Below, one piece after another: positions 1 through 9,639 of a stretch of 64,000 nucleotides of DNA. Within the stretch, counting starts at the first letter, position 1. Each line of letters opens with the position of its first letter. Location: NCBI GenBank assembly GCA_035578155.1, contig JAPWDM010000076.1:393315-457314 (forward strand), written 5' to 3'. The DNA is from Brachynemurus nebulosus (Eukaryota > Arthropoda > Insecta > Neuroptera > Myrmeleontidae). Under the pieces are notes generated by a model. The model was not told the DNA's origin, did not search any database, and worked only from the letters and a program-made list of their open reading frames with translations. A program made the translations under genes and the position numbers.

Positions 1-1
1 C

Positions 2-205
2 TTCATTTTATTTTGTTACGTTGGCTGCAGTGAGCCAATTTCCCTCCAGAATGAAGGACTAACTTCAATATTAGTGTACCTTGACTTCCATGAAGTTAAA
101 TTGGAAGACGCTGCTGTCATTGAGAAAACTGTGATTTTTCCTCAAAAAGTCTGGGTTTTTCAACCCGAAGTTTCAATTCACTCTATCTTCATTTTACATC
201 ATCAA
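2..205 (+). CDS. Partial exon, unrecognised protein, left end cut by window
   Basis: An open frame runs from base 2 to base 205 without a stop and ends at a strong donor (CAA|GTAAGT, GT at 206-207) in phase 0. The encoded text includes VYLDFHEVKLEDAAVIEK and a hydrophobic-aromatic stretch, with no domain I can name. The next open exon (578-1021) begins in the same phase after an AG at 576-577, so the two can be spliced without disturbing the frame; the intron would be 372 bp. The upstream part of the gene lies outside the window. Read with the second exon, it may be the distal part of a transposase-associated gene; that is inference from the style of the second exon. Confidence 0.45.
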
Positions 206-323
206 GTAAGTGTAAATTATTTATCAAATGACCCCATCATTAAGGTTTATTTTAATGAACAAAACAGCTTTATCTTTTTAAGGTTATGATTTTAGAACAC
301 ATTTTAACTTAACAGGCACATTT

Positions 324-378
324 GGGAGGTTTGGGACAGTTCATGTTGGGAGGTTTGGGACAGTGTCCCGAACCTCCC
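324..378. repeat. GGGAGGTTTGGGACA direct and inverted copies in the intron
   Basis: Two perfect direct copies of GGGAGGTTTGGGACAGT lie at 324-340 and 348-364, followed at once by a near-perfect inverted copy (GTGTCCCGAACCTCCC) ending at 378. The last two can pair into a hairpin. Related copies lie at 1251-1304 and 1468-1481. Function unknown. Confidence 0.7.
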
Positions 379-577
379 TAGAGAAAAATCATGTAAGCTT
401 GCGAGATTGTATGTTATATAATACACTCTCAAATAAACTTACATGATTTTTTTTAACTGAATCTGTAACAAAATAACCTTAAAATGTAAGAAAATATTTT
501 CATTTTTAAACGTTTAATAAAACTATATTCATCAATAACTGAAAAAACCTATAATTTTTCGGAAATTTACCAACCAG

Positions 578-1021
578 ATCAAAAAGAAAAAACAGAAGAA
601 AATTGAAAACATTGACAGGTCATTAGAGAGTTCGTCAGACATTTCCTCTGGTGAAAGTATTCTGAATGTTTCAGATGAAGAGTATGCTGATCTTTCAGAC
701 TTTCAACCGAAAGATTTGAAACACGGCACATTTGTTTTGGTGGAGTTCAAGGGAGGAGCAAGACTCTCTACTAAATATAGGTATGCCTGTATTGTACAAA
801 GACCACCTGATGAAGATGCGCCTTCTGAAGAAATAGAAGTCAGTGTTATATCCCTCAAATGTATTGATTCATCAAAGAAAACTTTCATTACTCAAGAAGA
901 AGACATATCTGTTATGAGAATTGAAAGTGTGTTAGGGATTTTACCAGTTCCGAGAATTTCAATGACAAGGGACAGATTGAGATATGTGTTTTGTCAGCCA
1001 ATAAATATTTTTTGTAAATAG
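578..1021 (+). CDS. Terminal exon of a probable transposase-associated protein
   Basis: Following the acceptor AG at 576-577, a frame of about 147 codons runs to a TAA at 1019-1021. It starts with a lysine-rich patch (IKKKKQKK), passes through an acidic, serine-rich stretch (SLESSSD, SDEEY) and ends in a compact domain starting KHGTFVLVEFKGG and containing YRYACIVQR, EEDISVM and VLGILPVPR. From memory, tails of this kind occur at the C-terminus of many insect repeat-associated proteins, often annotated with DDE/pogo-type transposases; I cannot confirm this without a search. No catalytic residues are present. A host gene is also possible. It is flanked on both sides by copies of a GGGAGGTTTGGGAC motif. 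Confidence 0.45.
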   Translation: MKKKKQKKIENIDRSLESSSDISSGESILNVSDEEYADLSDFQPKDLKHGTFVLVEFKGGARLSTKYRYACIVQRPPDEDAPSEEIEVSVISLKCIDSSKKTFITQEEDISVMRIESVLGILPVPRISMTRDRLRYVFCQPINIFCK

Positions 1022-1250
1022 TAACCTTTCCATGTAATTGAAAACTTGAATTTTTTGGAAGAAAGACATCATGTAGCGGGATTTAGTTATAAAATTTTTC
1101 ATGAACTTGACTGTTTTAGAATCAAATAATTATGTTATTATTATTATTTTAGTTTCTAATGCCTAAACTATTGTTAATTTAATTTCAATTACTTTAGTAA
1201 TGCAAAAATACAGAGATTTTGAGTGATATCTTTTAGTTTTATTATATATA

Positions 1251-1481
1251 CCAAACCTCCCCGAGCACAGTCCCAAACCTCCCCAGGGTAGGGAGGATTG
1301 GGACATTTGATATACTTTAAGAAAATTGTTATTTTAATTCAAATTTTTATTATTTTAACTTTAAAAAAAATATCACAATATAGCTGAAAAGTTACTTTAC
1401 CATTTGCAATTGTTCTGGTTCTTTAAGCTAAAATTATAAGACGTAGAAAAAATAATCACTGAAAATTGTCCCAAACATCCC
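1251..1481. repeat. Second cluster of GGGAGGTTTGGGAC copies
   Basis: Inverted copies at 1251-1261, 1270-1283 and 1468-1481 (one mismatch), and a direct copy at 1291-1304, again arranged so that neighbours can pair. The cluster mirrors that at 324-378 and together they bracket the exon at 578-1021. Confidence 0.6.
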
Positions 1482-1491
1482 CACCCTCCCC

Positions 1492-1517
1492 TATATATAT
1501 ATATATTTATATATATA

Positions 1518-1577
<60 letters not shown>
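1492..1577. repeat. (TA)n array
   Basis: About 85 bp of nearly pure TA dinucleotide with two TTTA interruptions near the left end. It abuts the GGGTGTAAAGTAAATAAG sequence discussed with the element ending at 6682. Confidence 0.95.
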
Positions 1578-1581
<4 letters not shown>

Positions 1582-1597
1582 GTAAAGTAAATAAGTT

Positions 1598-2442
1598 TCA
1601 TAATTTGCAGGAGAGAAAGGTCTGAGTCTACTAATTAAGTATTGCTAGTTAAATTTTACCGATCAAGTTACATTTCAGAAATTTTCGATTGTCAAAAACG
1701 TGTTAAGAAATGGCCCCTAGAAAAAAAACCTTAATCAGGCTCTGACTACCTAACATTTTTTTGTTTTTGTTTTTTGAATGTTAAACTTTTTGTCAACAAA
1801 ATATATTTATGTACTTATTTACGGAATCTTTTGAAATTATCTGTACAGTAGCGTACAAAAAATTTTTAACATATTTTGTAATAAAACAAATTTACGTCAT
1901 ATTTCATAATTTTAACATCACTGACTTATATCAACTTTAATACAGTTCTCTCACATATTTAATATATTAAACACACATTTAACACACATTGGCGAAAATA
2001 ATTATCATAGTCAATTAACAATAATTAACCATTTCAAATTCAAAATTATACAAAACATTATATTTTTCTATCTATGTACTTTTTGTTAACACGTATAAAA
2101 GTTCATTCTTCCAAAAATAAGATAAATTAACATTATTTTTTCTTGTTAAAATTTTTATTTCAAATTAGTATTGCTACAATAGTAGTTAAATGTTAGCATA
2201 CTCCATATGAAAGATGTTGATTACAAAAGCTTTTATAAAAGAAAATTAATTCTAAAAATTTATTAATTAAAATTTTTATTTTCGTCATTGTACATGAGAC
2301 TTACTTATTTATTAACTTGTGGTGGCTGATGATACGAACAACTTACTTATAATTAGGTCAGTAGTATGATCAACTGATCACTGATCACTGACCTGTTTAG
2401 AAAACCAGCTGATTTTTCAAAACATTTACTATAAAAAATTTG
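1598..2442. other. AT-rich spacer without recognisable gene
   Basis: No open frame of note, RNA gene or strong repeat was seen. A small direct repeat (ACTGATCACTGATCACTGACC) lies near 2370-2393. Confidence 0.6.
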
Positions 2443-3265
2443 TACAAGGTGTCAGTTTAAATACAAACCGGTCTTATATCTGTAGAACTGTAAAAGATAA
2501 TTAAAATTTCTCAAAACCGTTTCTAGGACATGGAGATGGAACCAATGTGGTCAACATGAGGATCTTTTGCAACCAATTCACTAAAGTCCAGAATCTCCGA
2601 ACTTATTTCTTTAAGTTATAAGACCTCACTCATGGTAGAAAGCTCTTTAAAAATGGTATTCGTTAAAACCGAATATAATTTTAATTTATCGATTATTATT
2701 TGAAGGATACGAAAAATAAATTTCAGTAAGTTGAGATGTCTTTTCTCTTATTCAAATTTACAAGTATCAAATCCCATGCCTATTTGAAATAAAATCGTAA
2801 GAAATTATAATCTTAAAATCGAAAGATACGAAATACTTATTATTAATTTTTCCATTATTTTTGGAAAATTATAAAAAATAATATTTGAATCAATTTATTC
2901 AAATTTAATGTTATAAATGTCAAATTATCTATTATTTTCCAAGTTTATTTTTACAAATTATAAAATCAAAATGCACAAACGAACATTACAGACCGGGAGG
3001 TAATAACAGAAGACCTTCCACGATTTTCACACTTATGCCTCGGGGAGTTTTGAAAGATATGAAAATATTAAAAAATTTAAGGATAAAAGGCCGCTAGAAT
3101 GTTAGCAGCTGGTTGTAGAGGATACTAATGTGGATCATAATGGTTCCCAATCCATCTTAAAAAATGGTTTTGAGAAAATTTATTATCTTTTACAGTTTCA
3201 AAGATATGATTATTAATTTATCATGATAGGAGACCTGGTATGTTTTTAAATTGACACCTTGCAAT
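2443..3265. mobile_element. Foldback/MITE-like element with long inverted ends
   Basis: The left part (ACAAGGTGTCAGTTTAAA at about 2444) and right part (TTTAAATTGACACCTTGC, about 3245-3262) are inverted copies. Similarity continues inward for about 150 bp through an ACTGTAAAAGATAATTA/TTTTACAGTTT block and a TCTCAAAACC/GGTTTTGAGA block. The roughly 500-bp interior has no open frame. This is the structure of a non-autonomous DNA transposon or foldback element; no target duplication was identified with confidence. Confidence 0.6.
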
Positions 3266-4017
3266 TTATTGTTAGACATATACATTTACATACATACTAA
3301 TACTCGTATAAAATTTAGTAAAATCTATCTTTGTACCTCTTTATATGTATGTGTTGTGTATAAGAGAGTCGACGTACATACATACATATATCGCAATCAT
3401 AGGGTCCGGAAGAAGAATTTAAAATACGAAAACTGAAGTGAAATTTTATGTTAAAGTATATTTCGATATTATACATCTCCCAAAAATTAAAATTCATATT
3501 ATTAAGAGAAATGTTGAAAAATGAATAAAATTTTTATTTTTCGTAAGTAATTTCAAAAATAATTCCATGTACTTTATTGTGCAGTATATCATTAGAAAAA
3601 TCCCTTAAAATCAAACTAAGGTTCTTTTAACAATTTTTTTTTATAACCTGTTTCAGAATTATTGTACTTCAGTCGATGTGATTTTTAAGAAATCAAATTA
3701 TCACTTAATTGGCTTTTCAGTAACACTAGTGCAAATAACATTGTCAAGTAATTTATTTATTTTCATAATAAACCTTAAAAAATACCATAGGTTGCACAGC
3801 TGCGTGTACTAAGGAACTTTGTAGCATGTACTAAGGAACCCTAATTTAATGTGTGTGAAATACACACTTAGCTAACTTTTATATGTATGCGTAAGTAGCA
3901 TTCGCCGTTCACATAATATTATGTTTATGTTTATATGTATGTAGAAGTTAATGTCGTCATTTCATAAAATGTCATGGAAAATAATTTATGTACATACATA
4001 TTTTTGTCGAATTGTTT
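3266..4017. other. AT-rich spacer
   Basis: Holds short TACATACA/TATGTATG runs and a local repeat of GTACTAAGGAAC (about 3807 and 3829). No gene supported. Confidence 0.55.
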
Positions 4018-5565
4018 CATAAGGGAAAGCATCCAAAAACTCGTACTTTTTGATGATTTTTATATTTTTATAAGCTAACAGTGTTGTGTAGTTGGGCTGG
4101 GCTATTAGTTTTCCGATATCTGTTGGTTCTGTAAAGTACATGTGGGTAAAGTGAAGCACGTGTAAACTACTTAAAAGATTTTTTCTTGTTTTTCTCCAAA
4201 TCAATATTGCAGTAGGAAAGACGAAAATAACACTAAGTAATAGTACTTTAAATGAGCAAGTAACATACCTAAATTCGTTTACTTGAACCCGTCATTTTAA
4301 AAGTAAATTTATTTTATAATTGTAAAATTCAACCGCCATTTTTGAAGAAGCTTATAAACCGATTTGGACGTTTTAAATTTCTAAGGATAGTACTAATCAA
4401 GTACTATCAAACGACAAAACAAAATCAATGAAGAATCAACACTGCCAGTTTTTACAGGAAAATTTCAAAATTTTTTCATAAAAAATTGTCATAATACGCA
4501 TTATTTATTCAGTTAAAGAGTTGTCTATAAGGGGAAATCATCTTAGATCATACTACCTACTCGAGTGTCATGAAACTATGAAGTAAAGTAAATGGAGATG
4601 ATTCTTGGAAAAATTTTGTAACAAAAATTAAAAACTTTTGTGGCAATATTGAATAAAATACTCATTATTTTAAAAATGACTAGAGATAAAGAAAAAATGC
4701 AAAGGATGACTACCACAATTTTTTTTTAGAGATATTGAACGATATAAAAGTTTTTATATTTGTACAAATAGGGGCGGCTGAGAGTTAAATTTTAGGGGAT
4801 GAATTTGTAGTACAGGAGTGTGAGAAAATAGTAACTAAAATTTTGACGTCAAATTTTGTTCTCATAATGTTCTAGTCCTTTTTTATTTATCCTTTTAAAA
4901 AAAATTTATATTACTATACAATATGATCCATAAGTGTCAGTAGGAATTACACGTGATTAAAGTTAATAAAAGTGAAAAAAAGTTGAGCTAAATGATTTAA
5001 ATCGCAACTTCAATTATGATTTCAATCCAGTTTACTTTGCATGTAACACTTTCATCGGTTGATAAATAAGATTATTTGACAATTTTTCATGAAAGAATTT
5101 GAAATTTTCTTGTAAAAACTGGTAGAGATGATTCCCCATTGATTTTCTTTCCTGTTTGATATTATTCGATTAGTACTATCCATAGAAATTTAAAACGTCC
5201 AAATCGGTTTACAGGCTTCTTCAAAAATGGCGGTTGAATTTTTCCATTATAAAATAATTTTACTTCTGGACTATTGGGTTTAGGTGAGCGAATTTAGGTA
5301 CGTTACTTATTTATTTAGCGCACTATTATTTTGTGCTATTTTCGACTTTCCTATTGCAATTGATTTGGAGAAAAACGAAAAAAAATATTTTAGTTGGTTT
5401 ACGCATGGATCATTTTGCCCACATGTACTTTACAGAAAGAAACAGTTATTGCAAAACTAATAGGCCAGCACAGCTACACAACACTTGCAGATTATAAAAA
5501 TACAAAAAAAGTTTAAATCTAAAACTACGTGTTTTGGGGTGTTTCCCCTGATGAGAGAGTTATCC
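4018..5565. mobile_element. Large inverted-repeat element, arms about 490 bp
   Basis: Bases about 4018-4510 and 5062-5565 are imperfect reverse complements. Matching landmarks in the two arms include TTTACAGG/CCTGTAAA, AATGGCGGTTGAATTTT with its complement, TAAAACGTCCAAATCGGTTT with its complement, the AGTACTAT block, and ACATGTACTTTACAG with its complement. A 550-bp middle separates them. Protein-like open frames in the arms are short and not conserved between arms, so I read this as a non-coding foldback element. Confidence 0.65.
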
Positions 5566-6504
5566 ATTTACAAGTTCCAATTTGATCTGTTTCAACTTGC
5601 AATGCCTAAAAGTCGATCTTTGTAAAAACTAATACTTATGTACTTATTATGGGTTATTTATGATGGTTTTGCAGCTAAAGTAAAGTTCATGGTTTTAAAT
5701 AAATTTTTGATTGTAATATAATTTGCCTTTTTTCACATCTGTCTCTTTTTATAAAATTTTAACATTTTAAAATTGTTTAATAATGAATTTTTGATCTTAG
5801 TGAGAAAATTGAGAGACGAAAAAATAAACGGTTATTTGGATTGTTATTAATTTCTCTTTATTCTCATGTACTTTACTTGGAAACTACGAAATGTGGAAAC
5901 ACACTGGAGATTGTAAACAATTTGGGATACCAACAGGCAATAGGTAATAAAATAACTAATGTTAATGGCAATCAAATTTGGTAAGTACCTTTTAGATAAA
6001 TACATATTTATGTGTACGTTAGATAGATTGTGAATAAAAGAAAAGTTTTGTAAAGTGTTTGTGTTGTGTATCAACAATTAACAACAAATGGAAAAATTAC
6101 AACCAATGGAAGTTTTTCTTGTGTAAAATTCTATTGTTCTGTGATTTTTTTTTTTCTGTTTTTTGGCAATTCATAAGTATAGTTTTTAATGTGATTTGTT
6201 ATTAAATTAATACTGCATAATGCAGCCATTTAATATAACTAACTAATATCAGAGTTATAACTAATATCAGAGTTATGGTTTTTGCAATATTCATAATGTC
6301 CTGTGATTTGGGAATTCACACTTTCCTGTGAAAAGCTACAAAAATATTTTAATCAGAATTTATGGAAAAAAAAGTGTTTGGTTTCCTTTGTCCGATAGTG
6401 TATGTATCATTTAAACAGTCAGCAGATGTTTAAATATAACGGTCAATGGACAATGGTAAAATAATTTTTTTTTTATATTTTTATTTTTAATAAAATGTTT
6501 ACTA
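5566..6504. other. AT-rich spacer
   Basis: No gene supported. Contains an exact 18-bp tandem pair (AACTAATATCAGAGTTAT) at about 6239-6275. Confidence 0.55.
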
Positions 6505-6682
6505 TACAGGGTGTGAATAATTTTAATTTGGTCAGAGGCGTATTCAGGGAAATTTATATTAAATGCTGGGATGCGATTTTTTCAGATAGCGAATTCCGAA
6601 AAAAAATTTATGTCTTCGGCAATTATACACCGAGATAAACCATCTGTCAAAAGGACGAAACTTATTTACTTTACACCCTGTA
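6505..6682. mobile_element. Short MITE with TACAGGGTGT ends
   Basis: Begins TACAGGGTGTGAATAA at 6505 and ends TTATTTACTTTACACCCTGTA at 6682; the outer 10 bp are a perfect terminal inverted repeat and the next bases align with a small gap. TA lies at each end and a (TA)n/(TACA)n tract follows. No coding capacity. Confidence 0.5.
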
Positions 6683-6701
6683 TATATACATACATATATA
6701 C

Positions 6702-6773
<72 letters not shown>
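6681..6773. repeat. (TACA)n/(TA)n array
   Basis: TATG/TACA steps to about 6712, then about 60 bp of pure TA. Confidence 0.95.
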
Positions 6774-6779
<6 letters not shown>

Positions 6780-6817
6780 TATACAATTTATATATAATTA
6801 TATTTAACAATTATAAT

Positions 6818-7345
6818 TTTCGATGACGAAAAGTAGGTTTTGACAGTCCCAGTATGTTCGGAGTACCCACAACTTGCTTCGCTTAAGCCTTCAAAAATTT
6901 CGTTATTTTTGAGCTACAACACACCGTTTAGGAGATATTTACAATTAAAGTTTTCGATAGCGAAGGTTAACGAAAAGTAGTTTTTTAAAAAATTGTTCTG
7001 TTACTTACAAGATCAGTGGGACTAACAGAGCCTAAATTAACTGTCTTTAACCAATTTATGACAAATTACGCGGTGTCGATAATTTTCGATAACGAAAAGT
7101 AGGTTTTGACAGTCGCAATATGTTCGTAATACCCACAACTTGCTTCGGTTAAGCCTTCAAAAATGTCGTTATTTTTGAGCTACGATGCACCGTTTAGTAG
7201 ATTTACGATTAAAGTTTACGATTGCGAAAAGTAACGATTTGTCATTTTTTTTAAAAATACACTATCGTTGACCAAATCAATGGGACTAATGGAGCCTAAA
7301 TTCATCAGTTATAACCACTTTATGATAAATAATTCGTTATCTTTG
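6818..7345. repeat. About 260-bp repeat unit, two tandem copies
   Basis: The block starting CGATGACGAAAAGTAGG, containing TGTTCGGAGTACCCACAA, TTAAGCCTTCAAAAAT, TTTTTGAGCTAC and a GGGACTAACAGAGCC element, recurs about 260 bp later. The same pair of units appears again at 14024-14413, so this is a dispersed repeat whose tandem arrangement is older than its dispersal. Identity unknown. Confidence 0.75.
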
Positions 7346-7356
7346 TTAGTTCTCGA

Positions 7357-8175
7357 ACAGAACATTCTAAAACGTTTGTTAAATATCTTCATTTAGCTTC
7401 TATTTCAATAATTCTTCTAATAGTGATATTGGTTTATCGACATTTTTATTAATTTTCGAATAGAAACTTTTGTCAAATGTTTCCACCTGTATTTAATTTG
7501 TTTTTCGATGACTAAACAAATGTTGAAGTAGATTTTTCGATATCTTTGCTGATTTTCAGATAGAAGATTCTCGAACTTTCGTTAAATTTCTCTACATGGA
7601 TCCTTTTTAAATAACTCATTCGATCCTGAAATCGAGTTTTGGATATCTTATCTGATTTTCACATACAAGAATATTTTAGAACTTATGCCGAATTTCATTT
7701 TTTGGTCACTTTTTTGATGAACAATCTAATGGTCGTGCCAAATTTTCAATACTTTTCCTGATTTACAAAAAGAATATTCTAGAACTTTTAACGAATTCTG
7801 CTATTTGGATACTTTTTTGATGGCCAAACCAATGCTGAAGTCGGTTTTTGGATATATTTTCTATTTTCCGAATAGAATATTCTCAAACTTTTGCCGAACT
7901 CCGTTAATTGATCGCTTTTCGATGAAAAATTTGGTGGTGAAATTAGATATTCGATATTTTTCCTAATTTCCAAAAAGAATATTCTGGAATTTTTTCTAAA
8001 TATCGGTACTTGGTTACTTTTTCGTTGGTCAATCCATTGATTAAGGATTTTTTATATCTTTTCTGCTTATTGAACGAATATTCTAAAACTTTTGCCAGAT
8101 TTCGCTATTCAAGCATCTTTTCGATGACCAACCCAGTGATGAAATCGAATTATGTAATAGTTTTAATTTATCCTC
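7357..8175. repeat. Degenerate tandem repeat, period about 102 bp
   Basis: The phrase AGAATATTCTAGAACTTTT recurs with changes near 7359, 7457, 7562, 7668, 7771, 7874, 7976 and 8075, spacing 98-106 bp. Other fixed landmarks in each unit are a TTTTTCGATG(A/G)CCAA phrase and a TCGATATCTTT(T/C)CTGATTTTC phrase. About eight diverged units; small open frames inside are incidental. Confidence 0.75.
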
Positions 8176-8522
8176 ATAAAAATTTACAAGACTACGCTCC
8201 TCTCAGATATGTTGTTTCAATTTGTGTATGGAATTCAATTTTTTGACAAGATGATTTATAATTTAAGTGTATGGAAAAAAAAATTTTCTTTAGGTAGCTG
8301 TTTACATAAGACAGATGCAGTTGATCAAATTAAACTGTGTTCGTTCGTCGCGCGAACGATGTTACAAACTTAAATTGGGCGACAATGTTGTTTATCACAT
8401 TCTCCGCCAACAAATTTTTTCATAAAATGTAAAAAAAAATTCTTTGTTTTTAAGTTATATTTAATAAATTATGTAGAGATATGATTATTTAATTTAATCT
8501 ATAATAATGCTGTTTATCAAAT
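8176..8522. other. Spacer between tandem repeat and Penelope-like tail
   Basis: AT-rich apart from a GC-rich imperfect palindrome CGTTCGTCGCGCGAACG near 8343-8359. No gene supported. Confidence 0.5.
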
Positions 8523-8839
8523 GATAAACTTAAAAAATCGGGTATCTACAAATTAAACTGCCAAGACTGTAATAGTTTTTACATCGGTCAAACTGGCAGA
8601 AACTTTGAAACCCGGAGAGCAGAGCATTTCAGATCCTATAGGAATAAGAAATCTGACTCTGCTTCTGCTTTAGTTGACACCGGACACACACCAGAACGGG
8701 AAATTACCGTACTACACGAGGCAAACAAAGGACAAAGTTAACAATCCTAGAAGCAATAGAAATAAATAAACATAACTCCGATCACCTTTTAAATGACTAC
8801 ACCGATATCTACAGTTCAACTTTCTTTTCAATATTATAA
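8523..8839 (+). pseudogene. GIY-YIG endonuclease remnant of a Penelope-like element
   Basis: One frame encodes the GIY-YIG fingerprint: SGIYKLNC, DCNSFYIGQTGR and a following R-x3-H (RRAEHF) reach a TAA at 8739-8741. A frame shifted by one base then continues as KLTILEAIEINKHNSDH to a TAA at 8837-8839. This order (C-x2-C inserted between GIY and YIG, then the LEAIEI-KH block) is characteristic of the C-terminal endonuclease of Penelope-like elements, which pairs with an upstream RT. The RT is missing, so the copy is 5'-truncated, and the frameshift near 8737 breaks the rest. The insert downstream looks like the 3' untranslated end of the same element. Confidence 0.8.
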
Positions 8840-9260
8840 TTTAATTAAACTTTTAAAATTGTATTATCTGTAATATTGTTTGTTTGTCAATTTCAATCTT
8901 GTGTCACGTGTTTGCTCGCATTTGTCACATGTAATGTAATCTTGTTTTTCTTGTTTTTCGGATTCTCCCACTACCCCCGCCCCTTTTACTTCCACACTAT
9001 ATACCGCTCCCCTTCATAAGTATAGGTACATAAAAATTAGTATATAAGCGCATGTATTGAATATAAATTTTATTCTGTTTGAAAATGAACTAACGGTTCG
9101 AAACAATATTGTCAGTTTCAAAAATAAAAGTGGTATTTTGCAAAGTAAAATATTTGTTTATTATTTTACTTCACTTTATGAGCTTGTTCCCACAATCATT
9201 TTAATGAGAATTCTGAGACCAAGTTGCGGTAACATGCGGAAGGGCCGCGTCAGGCAATCC
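8840..9260 (+). mobile_element. 3' untranslated tail of the Penelope-like element
   Basis: AT-rich tail with a TATA-like TATATAAG near 9043 and, at 9077-9122, a degenerate hammerhead-like segment followed by AAAATAAAAGTGGTATTTTGC, a tail style I associate with Penelope-like elements. The 3' boundary is not defined. Confidence 0.5.
9077..9122 (+). ncRNA. Decayed type I hammerhead-like motif
   Basis: Order of parts: TTGAAAA (consensus CUGANGA, two core mismatches), stem II GAAC-TAACG-GTTC, then CGAAAC, a self-complementary ACAATATTGT in the place of a minimal stem III, then GTC. Penelope-like elements are known to carry minimal type I hammerheads, which fits the adjacent GIY-YIG remnant. The core changes probably make it inactive. 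Confidence 0.45.
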
Positions 9261-9280
9261 CAGTAACGTTTAACACAGAA

Positions 9281-9391
9281 CTCGTGACTGACAGCACTGA
9301 ATGGCAAGTTAAAGTAGGTACTCAGTGTCAATCACTGGTGACTGACATAGCCCCATTGGAGTATTCCAGTGTCAGTCACTCGTGACTGACA
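9281..9391. repeat. Three copies of a CGTGACTGACA palindrome family
   Basis: CTCGTGACTGACA occurs at 9281, a diverged full palindrome at about 9325-9347, and a complete one at 9370-9391 (arms TGTCAGTCAC and GTGACTGACA). Could be a binding-site cluster or a transposon end; no assignment. Confidence 0.6.
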
Positions 9392-9639
9392 AGGCGGTCA
9401 ATGTGTTATATGAAATTTTATTGTTTTCAAAACAAAATATATTTGTAGTGTACCTCTTTAGTTCCTGCCACGCAAACTATAGAGCGCATTTAGAAAAAAA
9501 TTATAAATGTATTTATGAAAAATAGATAAATTTTGTGCCGCTTCTAACGAATGGTGATACGCTTTTTCGGCAATTTTGACAGGATAATTTATGACTTGCA
9601 CTATCGATTCCGGACTATAGTTATAGGTTTATTATTTTC

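Noticed and set aside
3251..6077. Short open frames of 60-76 codons in the 3.2-6.1 kb region
   Set aside because: AT-rich chance frames; several lie within inverted-repeat arms and are not conserved in the partner arm.
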